Shown here in pieces: positions 58,101 to 64,000 of a DNA stretch of 64,000 nt (positions within the stretch are counted from its first letter, which is position 1; every line of letters begins with the position of its first letter). The position numbers and the translations under genes were made by a program. The DNA is taken from the NCBI RefSeq assembly GCF_000745345.1, contig NZ_JQNR01000005.1, forward strand, positions 620,001-684,000, given 5' to 3'. Origin of the DNA: Actinacidiphila yeochonensis CN732 (lineage in GTDB: Bacteria; Actinomycetota; Actinomycetes; Streptomycetales; Streptomycetaceae). The notes under the pieces are model-generated. The model did not search any database. It was not told the origin of the DNA and was given only the letters and a program-made list of their open reading frames with translations.

Positions 58101-58407
58101 CGTCCGCGATGAACGTCCGCAGTGCGGCCGGGTCGCGCGGGGCCAGTTGGACGCCCAACTCGATCGGGGTGTCCCCGGCCGGCGCCGCGGTCCGCACCGC
58201 GCCGTGCGGCAGGTGCGGCGTGGCGCCGACCCGCAGCGGGGCGGCCGCGGCGCTCCCGCCGTCCGCCACGGCGGCGGGCGCGCCCGCCGCCACCACCGCC
58301 AGGGCGGCCACGGCCACCACCGGTCCGGGCACCCCCCGGCGCCAACTGCCGTGTCTGGCGCGGTCGGCCGCCCGGCCGTCCGTGCCCGTACCTGTCCCCA
58401 ACCCCAT
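55174..58407 (-). CDS. Secreted sedolisin (peptidase S53) with pro-domain and three C-terminal repeat domains
   Basis: 1077 residues. Signal peptide (PVVAVAALAVVAAGAPAAVA), pro-kumamolisin domain (~50-190; IELGVQLAPRDPAALRTFIA), a TTAGS/TAAGS repeat linker (~230-265), catalytic domain with GIESALDIEDLIGLVP (Glu and Asp of the triad), STSWGAC (oxyanion side), GGTSGASPTWAAIAAQADL (nucleophile Ser) and a Ca site near YDLTTGLGTP. Then three ~115-residue beta-rich repeats, each with RVLDTR, AVVLN(L/V)TA, NLNW and FGY(F/Y). They probably bind a surface or sugar. It is a secreted acid-type endopeptidase. ATG 58407 with SD aaggag. Confidence 0.95.
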   Translation of the reverse strand: MGLGTGTGTDGRAADRARHGSWRRGVPGPVVAVAALAVVAAGAPAAVADGGSAAAAPLRVGATPHLPHGAVRTAAPAGDTPIELGVQLAPRDPAALRTFIADVSTPGSPLYHHYLKTGQFGPEFGPTTATVARVRAALKHQGLTAGTLSADGLTLPVRTTVAAASKALHTGFTGYRASDGRHGILNTAAPALAADAAPAVTGVTGLDTLANLTPHLSAQIRKAAPLPHAAGSTTAGSTAAGSTTAGSTAAGSTTAAGSTAAGVSGAGGSGARATAPHVTGQTPGLCADATSELTENGHTDTQDYWSPRSLADAYGMADQPDVGTGVSVGLFELENFGAQDIAAYQACLGTDVSVSTVKVDGGPKYAADQPDPNNPFTDVGIESALDIEDLIGLVPQASLTVYEGPDADNATQQQVLDVYQKMVTDNKVKVISTSWGACTDEAGSAFLDAENKIFAEAAAQGQTVTAASGDEGSGDCFFNASTDDPKGTQVSVDDPAGQPYVLGVGGTSMKGSGADQTVWNNRNDPELVPGATGGGVSSHFSLDSATGYQAGQRGPGYVDACSAPAGHTCRQVPDVAALADPATGYLVVWGEGTKDADWYIIGGTSGASPTWAAIAAQADLDLGCAADGPVGFVNPALYKLPAADFHDITDGDNVIPEYGIQPAGRYTAAAGYDLTTGLGTPQNARATVAGLCAAVPAPASGTFTPVTPTRVLDTRAKTGVSTTTPVAANGKLVLKVTGSAGGAVPSSGVTAVVLNLTATGESAGGYLIAYPDGTARPTGSNLNWTAGHSVPNLVIVPVGANGKVDLVNSSSGTTHFVADVFGYFSAGTAGATYYPTGPTRVLDTRARIGVGTTTPVKGGGTLALKVAGAGGVPATGATAVVLNVTAAAESTGGYLTAYPGGTTRPKTSNLNWVANKAVPNMVVVPIGKNGTVDLYNAGTGSAHLVADVFGYYRAGGGGAVFHPAGPVRLLDTRYGTGVPSAAQLVSTGTLSLSLADGGRLATAKAVVLNVTATRESTGGYMTVYPDGTARPTSSNLNWSANQTIANLVTVPVVDGKVDFRINQGSTDVIADLFGYYT

Positions 58408-58612
58408 ATGCCGTACTCCTTCATGTGCGCTGCGGCCGGCCGCGCGGGCGCGCTGGTGCCCCGGACGGGAAAGCCGGGCTCGGTGCGGGCACCGGCCGCA
58501 CGGTTTTCCCCGTCGCTGCCCGCCCCCGTCCGTCACCACCCGTCACCGCCGGTCGCGGACCTCGCGGACCGTCACCGCCGGTCGCCGCCGGTCGCCGACT
58601 CGCGGATCTCGT

Positions 58613-58666
58613 GGACCTCGCGGACCTCGCGGACCTCGCGGACCTCGCGGACCTCGCGGACCGGAC
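58613..58666. repeat. 9-bp tandem repeat, 6 perfect copies
   Basis: ggacctcgc starts at 58613, 58622, 58631, 58640, 58649 and 58658; degraded copies lie just upstream (58558-58612). The array is in the 585-base divergent gap between the sedolisin gene and the D-aminopeptidase gene, about 205 bases before the sedolisin start. No gene is seen in the gap. Confidence 0.95.
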
Positions 58667-58992
58667 CGGGTACGGAAGCCCCCTCCGTGGCGGCGTCACC
58701 ACGGTGCGGACGTGTCACCCGCGCGCGGTAGCCGACCTTGTTTTGTACCAGCTATGCCGGGGCGAACGCTCGTTCAGGCGTACGGATTTACCCGCTCGTG
58801 ATCTCCGGGCGACGGCCGGTCGGACCGGCGGCGGGTTGCGCGGGCCGAGGCCGGGCAGGCGCGGGGAGGGCGTCCGGGCCGTCGGCCGAGGGGTGCTGAC
58901 CAGGGCGGAAGGCAGACGTCGACAGGCCGGCACGGGAACCGGGAGCAGATGGGAGACGTCTTCCTGGTGATCAAGGTTGAGGAGTGGGCGCG

Positions 58993-59841
58993 GTGCGGAT
59001 CTACATCAGTGCGGACATGGAGGGTGTGACGGGGCTCGTCGACGCCGACGACGTCCAGCCCGGCGGCCGCGACTACGAGCGCGGCCGGCTGATGATGGCG
59101 GAGGACGTCAACGCCGCCGTCGAGGCGGCCTTCGCGGCCGGCGCCACCGAGGTCACCGTCAACGACGCCCACGGCCCCATGCGCAACCTCCTCCCGGAGG
59201 CCCTGCACCCGGAGGTCCGCCTGGTGCGCGGCAGGCCCAAGCAGATGGGCATGCTCGCGGGGCTGACCCCGGAACACGCCGCCATGGTCTGCGTCGGGTA
59301 CCACTCCAGGGCCGGCGAACTCGGGGTGCTGAGCCACAGCTTCATGGGCCACGAGATCGAGGACATGTGGCTGGACGGCCGGCCGGTGGGCGAGATCGGC
59401 CTGGCCCACGCCACCGCGGCGGCCATCGGTGTGCCGGTGGTGGCCCTCACCGGGGACGACCGCGCCTGCGCGGAGATGGCGGACTGGGACGCCTCCGTCG
59501 CGACCGCGCCCGTCAAGTACGCGCGGGACCGGTTCGCGGCCGAGCTGCGCCCGGCCGGAGAGGCGCGCGCGGAGATCAGGAGGGCGGTCGCCGCCGGCCT
59601 CGCCGGACCACGGGGAGCCGCTCCGCGGGCAGCCGCCCCGCAGGCAGCCGCGGCACCGTCCGTGCTCAGCGTCCGGTGGCAGTCGGCCTCGGTGGCCTCG
59701 ACCCTGCTGGGCATCCCCGGCGTCACCGCGACGGACCCCCGCACCGTCCAGGCCCGGGGCGCCCTGCCCGGCCTCTACCGGCAGTTCGGCGTGTGGATGC
59801 GGGTGGCGTCCTCCCTGACCAACCAGCCGCCGTACTGCTGA
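58993..59841 (+). CDS. M55 family D-aminopeptidase (DppA-like)
   Basis: 282 residues. RIYISADMEGVTGLVDADDV (Zn-binding Asp/Glu of M55), EVTVNDAHGPMRNLLPEALH, VCVGYHSRAGELGVLSHSFM, GHEIEDMWLDGRPVGEIGLA are the four conserved blocks. The enzyme forms decamers and removes N-terminal D-amino acids from short peptides such as D-Ala-D-Ala. An Ala/Pro insert lies near residue 210. GTG 58993 has an SD (gaggag) 8 bases upstream. Although distant from the peptide transporter at 35-41 kb, its substrates could be the same. Confidence 0.9.
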   Translation: MRIYISADMEGVTGLVDADDVQPGGRDYERGRLMMAEDVNAAVEAAFAAGATEVTVNDAHGPMRNLLPEALHPEVRLVRGRPKQMGMLAGLTPEHAAMVCVGYHSRAGELGVLSHSFMGHEIEDMWLDGRPVGEIGLAHATAAAIGVPVVALTGDDRACAEMADWDASVATAPVKYARDRFAAELRPAGEARAEIRRAVAAGLAGPRGAAPRAAAPQAAAAPSVLSVRWQSASVASTLLGIPGVTATDPRTVQARGALPGLYRQFGVWMRVASSLTNQPPYC

Positions 59842-59947
59842 GGCCGTCCACGCGAAGCCGCCGAGACCGCCCGCGCAGGGCCGCTGACGTCGCACCCGTC
59901 GAGCCGCCGGCTCGCCGCGGAGAGTGCCATGAGTGCAAGGAGGAGAT

Positions 59948-60388
59948 GTGGAACCGGGCGAAGTCTGGTGGGTCGAACTCGACGAACGGCGGCCGGTCGT
60001 CCTCCTGCGGGACGACGGCCCCTCCGGGTTCCGCGCGATGTGGGTGACCGACCCCGCCGACCCCGCCGGGCCCGTCGGCTTCGGCCTCGGCCTCGGCCTC
60101 GGCGGACGGGACCTGGACGTCGAAGTGGCCCTGGGCGCCGAGGCGGGCCTGCCCTTCGAGGGGGTCCTGCGGTTCGCGTCCCCGCGCCCGGGCTTCACCC
60201 CCTGCACGTGGCTGACCACTCTGGACCGGGAGGACCTCGCGGAGCGGGCGGGAGCGCTGCCGCCCGCGAAGCTCGACGAGGTCGAGGACGCGCTGCACTC
60301 CGCAGACCGGCCGCGGGAGTGGGACGCGGCGGTGGCCACGACGCTCAGCGCGATGCGGGACGCCCTCCGCCGCGACGGTTCGCGGTAG
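59948..60388 (+). CDS. PemK/MazF-like toxin-fold protein
   Basis: 146 residues. It begins EPGEVWWVELDERRPVVLLR, the typical SH3-like start of PemK/MazF, with VEVALGAEAGLPFEGVLRF and CTWLTTLDREDLAERAGALP (the usual -D-v...T-L---rig-Ls) following. MazF proteins cut RNA, but stand-alone chromosomal members in Streptomyces often lack an antitoxin gene, as here. GTG 59948 has a very strong SD (aaggagg). Confidence 0.8.
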   Translation: MEPGEVWWVELDERRPVVLLRDDGPSGFRAMWVTDPADPAGPVGFGLGLGLGGRDLDVEVALGAEAGLPFEGVLRFASPRPGFTPCTWLTTLDREDLAERAGALPPAKLDEVEDALHSADRPREWDAAVATTLSAMRDALRRDGSR

Positions 60389-60430
60389 TACCGGACCGCC
60401 GGCGCCGGGCCGCCGGCGGTCCGGGGCTGT

Positions 60431-60525
60431 CGCGGCAGCGCGTCCGGGGTCGGCGAGTCCGCCGCGCACCTGTTCGCCCGGGAAGGCGCGAACGTCGTCA
60501 TCACCGCGCGGCGCAGGATCGAGCC
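60431..60525 (+). pseudogene. Remnant of a short-chain dehydrogenase start
   Basis: The frame RGSASGVGESAAHLFAREG then ANVVITARR is the cofactor-binding start of an SDR (variant of GxxSGIG and N-V-ITAR). It has no start and loses sense after ~30 codons. The rest of the gap 60389-60740 contains duplicated atcgacgcgatcgcccgca blocks and no gene. Confidence 0.65.
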
Positions 60526-60740
60526 GGTGCCCCCGAACCGGACGCCGAGGCAGGGCGGCCGCTGGCGGGACCATCGCGAGGTGGTCGACGCGGCGAGGTG
60601 ATCGACGCGCGCAAGGTGATCGACGCGATCGCCCGCATGTCGCGCGCATGTCGCGCGCGATCGACGCGATCGCCCGCACGTCGCGGCCGGGGCCCGGAGA
60701 AGAGGCCCCGGCCGACGAACCCGGTGGCCCGTCGCGGTGG

Positions 60741-61616
60741 TCAGCCGCCGATGCTGTCCAGTTCGGCGACATCCGCGTCCGAGAGGGCGAGACCAGCACC
60801 TGTGACGTTCTCGCGCAGGTGGGCGGTGGACGACGTACCGGGGATGAGCAGGATGTTCGGCGAGCGCTGCATCAGCCAGGCCAGCGCGACCGACATCGGC
60901 GTCGCCCCCAGCCGGTTCGCGACCTGCGAGAGGGCCTCGGACTGGAGCGGCGTGAAACCTCCCAGCGGGAAGAACGGCACGTAGGCGATGCCCTCGGCGG
61001 CCAGGTGGTCCACCAGGTCGTCGTCGTGGCGGAAGGCGAGGTTGTACATGTTCTGCACGCACACGATCGGGGCGATGCCACGTGCCTCGGCGACCTGCTC
61101 GACGGTGACGTTGCTGACGCCGAGGTGGCGGATCAGGCCCTCGCGCTGAAGCTCGACGAGCGTCCCGAACGCTTCGGCGATCGAGCCGGGCTGGGAGCCC
61201 TGGGCGTCGCCCATGCGCATGTTGACCAGGTCGAGGGTCTCGACGCCGAGGGATTCGAGGTTCTCGTGGACCTGCTTGCGCAGGTCCTCGGGGCGCCGGG
61301 CCGTGGGCCAGCCGCCCTGCGCGTCACGGGTCGCACCCACCTTGGTGGCGATGAACAGCGGCTCCGGGTAGGGGTGCAGCGCTTCGCGGATGAGCTCGTT
61401 CGTGACGCGCGGACCGTAGGCGTCGCTGGTGTCGATGTGGGTGATCCCGAGGCCGACCGCCTCACGCAGCACCGCCAGGGCGCCGTCGTGGTCGGCGGGC
61501 GGCCCCATGACCCACGGCCCGGCGAGCTGCATGGCGCCGTACCCGAACCGGGTGACGGAGGTGTCACCCAGCGTCCAAGTCCCGCCGGGAAGAGGTGTGG
61601 TGGAGGGCGTGTCCAT
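60741..61616 (-). CDS. Aldo/keto reductase
   Basis: 291 residues. FGYGAMQLAGPWVMGPP, LGITHIDTSDAYGPRVTNEL (catalytic Asp and Tyr), LFIATKVGATRDAQGGW (Lys), VNMRMGDAQGSQPGSIAEAF, RHLGVSNVTVEQVAEA, IPGTSSTAHLRENVTGAGLA (NADPH site). The usual catalytic His is not evident (VNMRMGD). It reduces aldehydes or ketones with NADPH. ATG 61616; divergent from an HxlR gene with operator-like repeats between. Confidence 0.92.
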   Translation of the reverse strand: MDTPSTTPLPGGTWTLGDTSVTRFGYGAMQLAGPWVMGPPADHDGALAVLREAVGLGITHIDTSDAYGPRVTNELIREALHPYPEPLFIATKVGATRDAQGGWPTARRPEDLRKQVHENLESLGVETLDLVNMRMGDAQGSQPGSIAEAFGTLVELQREGLIRHLGVSNVTVEQVAEARGIAPIVCVQNMYNLAFRHDDDLVDHLAAEGIAYVPFFPLGGFTPLQSEALSQVANRLGATPMSVALAWLMQRSPNILLIPGTSSTAHLRENVTGAGLALSDADVAELDSIGG

Positions 61617-61681
61617 CGTGGTGCCTTTCACTTCGTGCAAGGGTGGCGTCTCCAGCCCCTTTGCCTCAGCATTGGAGAGGA

Positions 61682-61714
61682 ACTTCCTTTCGGGAAGTAG
61701 GCACTCTGAAGTGC
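61682..61714. promoter_or_regulatory. Two inverted repeats between AKR and HxlR genes
   Basis: acttcc-tttcg-ggaagt (61682-61698) and gcact-ctga-agtgc (61701-61714). HxlR regulators bind such short dyads at divergent promoters, so this is the likely operator of the pair. Confidence 0.6.
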
Positions 61715-61732
61715 GTAACCACCAGAAGGTGA

Positions 61733-62176
61733 GTGACGAGGTCAGTGGCGACGAAGGCCGACAAGAAGACGCAGGCAAAAGCGGAGTTCAACGCGTTCCT
61801 GGCAGTGTGCCCCAGCCGTCAGCTCCTCGACCGGATATCGGACAAGTGGGTCGTCCTGATCCTGTGCGCACTGGGCGGTGACACCCCCGACCAGCCCGGT
61901 GCGTCGCACGCCCCCAAGGCGATGCGCTACTCCGAACTGGCCCGGCTGCTGGCCGGCGTCAGCCAGAAGATGCTGACCCAGACCCTACGGGCTCTCGAAC
62001 GCGACGGCCTGCTCATCCGCACCGTGACACCCACGGTCCCTGTCACCGTCACCTACGAGCTGACCGACCTCGGCCTCTCACTCCACCACCTCACACGCGG
62101 GCTCAGGCACTGGGCCCAGACCCACATGGAACAGGTCCTCGCCCATCGCGAGGGCCACGACGCACGGGTTTCCTAG
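61733..62176 (+). CDS. HxlR-family transcriptional regulator
   Basis: 147 residues. CPSRQLLDRISDKWVVLILC (HxlR start, Cys then DKW), MRYSELARLLAGVSQKMLTQ, TLRALERDGLLIRTVTPTVP, VTYELTDLGLSLHHLTRGLR. A short loop insert (GGDTPDQPGASHAPK) is unusual. It probably senses aldehydes or oxidative stress through the Cys and controls the divergent aldo/keto reductase. GTG 61733 or 61745. Confidence 0.92.
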   Translation: MTRSVATKADKKTQAKAEFNAFLAVCPSRQLLDRISDKWVVLILCALGGDTPDQPGASHAPKAMRYSELARLLAGVSQKMLTQTLRALERDGLLIRTVTPTVPVTVTYELTDLGLSLHHLTRGLRHWAQTHMEQVLAHREGHDARVS

Positions 62177-62503
62177 GCCAGCGCCCGCAAGGCTTCGAAC
62201 GGGGCGAGGCAACCACCTCGACGGCCGGAGACCGCCGGCGGCGCGTCGGCGTCGAGCCCAGACCGGGGCCGAACCCGGACCGGGGTAGGGCCCCGACCGG
62301 GGTAGAGCTCAACCCGGTGCCGAGCTCAGACCAGTGCGTCCGGGCCGAGCGAGGCCGTGCTCGTCATTCGGCGGCCTGCCGTGCCGGTTCTTCGTGGATC
62401 CCGACGCGCAGGACGTGCTCGATGCCGCCGTCGAGCTTGTCGCGCGCCGCGGTCAGTTCGGTGATGCGCTGCTCGATGGCGCCGCGCTCGTACCGGCCGG
62501 GTG

Positions 62504-63528
62504 TCAGGCTCTTGCGGCGGGCGGCGGTGTGCCGCGAAGGGTGCCGCGAAGGGTGCCGTGGAGGGTGGCGCGGACGAGGGCCCGGCCGCGGGCGGCGGTG
62601 CGGGTGCGTTCACCGAGGGTGTCGGGTGGGGCGGCGTCCAGGCCGGCACAGGTGCGGCAGATGCCCGGGGCGGGGGTGGGGCGTGCGCAGGTGGCGCACT
62701 CGTGCCGGCGCGGTGCGGCGAAGGCAGCGGGGGAGGTGGGTGCGGTGGGGCCGAGAGGGCGGTGGCGGGTTCGTCGGGTGGGGGGAGTTTGCGGGTGAGG
62801 CGGTCGCGGAGGAGGGCCGAGGCGCTGTGGACGCGTTCCGGCAGGCCGTTGAGGAGGGCGTGGGAGAGGTCGCGGGGGCCGTGGCCGCGTTCCAGCCAGC
62901 GGGTGACCAGGGGTGCGAGTGCGGCGGCCTCGGCCGCGCCGAGGCGCAGGCGCGGTTCCGGTGCCGTCAGGCGGTGCAGCAGTGCCGCCGCCTCGCCCGC
63001 GGCGGCGTCCGGCGGCCCGGCGGGGGTGGGCGCGACGGGTGGGGTCTCCCTCCATGCCTCGCTCCGCCCGCCCGTTCGGGCCTCGGGTGCCGTCCGTTGC
63101 GTGGGGAGGGAGGTTCTTTCCCTCCGGTCCTTTACGGGGTGGGCGCCACGGCTGCCGTCGGCCAGTGGACCGGTGCCCGGGAACGCGGCACTCGGCGCCA
63201 TCTGCGGAGCGCCGTACGGAACGCCGTACGGAACGCCGTACGGGACGTCGTACACGTGGGATTCGCTGACGAAGGTGCCGTCCGGGCGGCGTACCCGCTC
63301 GACGCGGTAGTAGCCGAAGGAGATCAGCTCGCGCAGAGCCTTGCCCACCAACTGGCGGCCCTCGATGCTGCTGTCGGCCATGTGGCGGCCGTCCTCGCGC
63401 CAGTCGTCGGGCCGGGAGAGGAGGTCGGCCAGCAGGCCGCGCGCGATGTAGGACATACGTCGGTCCTGCAACACGACGTTGGGCAGGACGGTGAAACCGC
63501 TCGTATGGCGGCTACGATGGATCTGCAT
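62504..63528 (-). CDS. Helix-turn-helix protein with C-terminal zinc ribbon, apparent frameshift near 62747-62760
   Basis: MQIHRSRHTSGFTVLPNVVL, YIARGLLADLLSRPDDWRED, VGKALRELISFGYYRVERVR is the N-terminal wHTH of a common Streptomyces family (function unknown, often near mobile elements). VYDVPYGVPYGVPYGAPQMA comes from a 12-bp repeat. Helical region to TRKLPPPDEPATAL. Beyond it this frame becomes Pro/Arg nonsense running to 62326, while the next frame holds the expected end: PTSPAAFAAPRRHECATCAR and ICRTCAGLDA (two CxxC, zinc ribbon), stop at 62504. One base near the four-G run 62747-62750 would restore it. Confidence 0.75.
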
Positions 63529-63725
63529 CGGGAGTTGTTGCTCCTTGTGCCTGACCCCGGAGCGTTGCTGCGCTGCCGGGGTCACTCTATTGAGTTCGCT
63601 GGTGACAGAACGTACCACGCGATTCGGCCACGATCGACCGCTCCTGGGCGCTTCGGACCCCTCCTCGCCTGGCGGAACGTTCCTCCCGCGAGGGGTCGGT
63701 CCGGATCGGTCGTCCCCGGCCCCTG

Positions 63726-63776
63726 GCCGTAGGAGCTACGCGGCCGTAGGAGCTACGCGGCCGTAGGAGCTACGCG
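63726..63776. repeat. 17-bp tandem repeat, 3 copies, over the end of the FCD gene
   Basis: gccgtaggagctacgcg starts at 63726, 63743 and 63760. The third copy includes the stop codon (63770-63772) and last codon of the FCD-domain gene, so the gene end itself seems to have been amplified downstream. Confidence 0.93.
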
Positions 63777-64000
63777 GACCCGCGCCCGCCCGCCCACAGC
63801 TCGATGCGCGCGGTCACGTCGGCGAAGTGCCCGGCGATGCTGGCCGCCGCCGCGTCCGGGTCGCGGTCCTCCAACGCCTGGAGCACCTGGCGGTGTTGGC
63901 CCACCACGTGGTCGTGGTCGGTGCGCGGCTTGGCGACGTCCGCCTCCAACTGGCGGTAGACGTCCCAGAAGAGGGCGATCAGCTGCAGGGCGAGGGCGTT
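63770..64000 (-). CDS. C-terminal part of a GntR/FadR-type regulator (FCD domain), 5' end outside window
   Basis: The minus strand from the right edge encodes 76 residues: ALQLIALFWDVYRQLEADVA, DHDHVVGQHRQVLQALEDRD, PDAAAASIAGHFADVTARIE, LWAGGRGSA, stop TAG at 63772. The order H-Q-x4-ALxxRDPxAAxxxxxxH is the metal/ligand-binding end of FCD domains of FadR-subfamily repressors. The HTH half lies beyond the window. Confidence 0.85.
   Translation of the reverse strand, partial: NALALQLIALFWDVYRQLEADVAKPRTDHDHVVGQHRQVLQALEDRDPDAAAASIAGHFADVTARIELWAGGRGSA

Noticed and set aside
55003..58731. 1242-codon open frame on the plus strand opposite the sedolisin
   Set aside because: Gly/Val/Arg/Asp-rich composition typical of antisense frames in GC-rich DNA; the minus strand encodes a complete recognised protein.
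59948..60388. Toxin-antitoxin system
   Set aside because: No antitoxin-like gene precedes or follows the PemK-like gene; called only as toxin-fold protein.

Overview
The window is a very GC-rich actinobacterial chromosome segment, most probably from Streptomyces or a close relative. The signs are strong G/C bias at third codon positions, frequent GTG starts, GTGA/ATGA start-stop overlaps, WhiJ/AbaA-type regulator clusters (XRE-DUF5753 + DUF397 + HATPase), a c-di-AMP riboswitch before a cell-wall hydrolase, GH19 chitinase, sedolisin and DUF3631/AICE remnants. Nothing suggests a plasmid, and I see no secondary-metabolite cluster and no CRISPR array.

Layout. 0-6.4 kb: tail of an unidentified protein, Uma2 nuclease, M23 peptidase (frameshifted) under a ydaO-type riboswitch, secreted amidase, ECF sigma factor of the SigJ type, ATP-grasp enzyme. 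6.9-16.2 kb: holin-like membrane protein, polar amino-acid ABC operon, small membrane proteins, AhpD-like protein, two-CBM GH19 chitinase, secreted protein, TerD-vWA protein. 16.4-18.6 kb: a patch of gene remnants around an MFS gene. 18.6-26.6 kb: an 8-kb degenerate integrative island in the 3' end of tRNA-Lys(UUU), bounded by a perfect 57-bp direct repeat. It carries two XRE-TPR regulators, NUDIX, CutA, a HATPase-DUF6907 fusion, broken integrase and DUF3631 ends, and a stand-alone OLD-family ATPase/nuclease. 27-35 kb: DEAD-box helicase, small metallopeptidase, tRNA-Glu, MFS/LysR pair. 33.7-43.3 kb: a large minus-strand unit with an S9 peptidase, a Dpp-type peptide ABC transporter and an LD-carboxypeptidase, plausibly for peptide or murein-peptide salvage. 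43.6-50 kb: LysR, GNAT, a WhiJ-like cluster with four tandem DUF397 genes (one broken by a palindrome), SDR, amino-acid permease. 50.4-64 kb: GalE, L-2-hydroxyglutarate oxidase, DUF5996, methyltransferase, large sedolisin, D-aminopeptidase, PemK-like protein, aldo/keto reductase with HxlR regulator, a frameshifted helix-turn-helix protein, and the end of an FCD regulator.

Points that stand out. (1) The peptide-transporter operon has two gene junctions that were tandemly duplicated (32-bp and 65-bp units). Each time this made a tiny minicistron (11 and 22 codons) that keeps the GTGA coupling to both neighbours. (2) The tRNA-Lys island has lost its integration machinery but kept an OLD nuclease and two regulator modules. 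(3) Short GC-rich tandem repeats (9-20 bp units, 3-7 copies) recur in at least seven gaps or gene ends. (4) Several genes look damaged at start, stop or frame. Some of these may be assembly errors, and I flag them as such.
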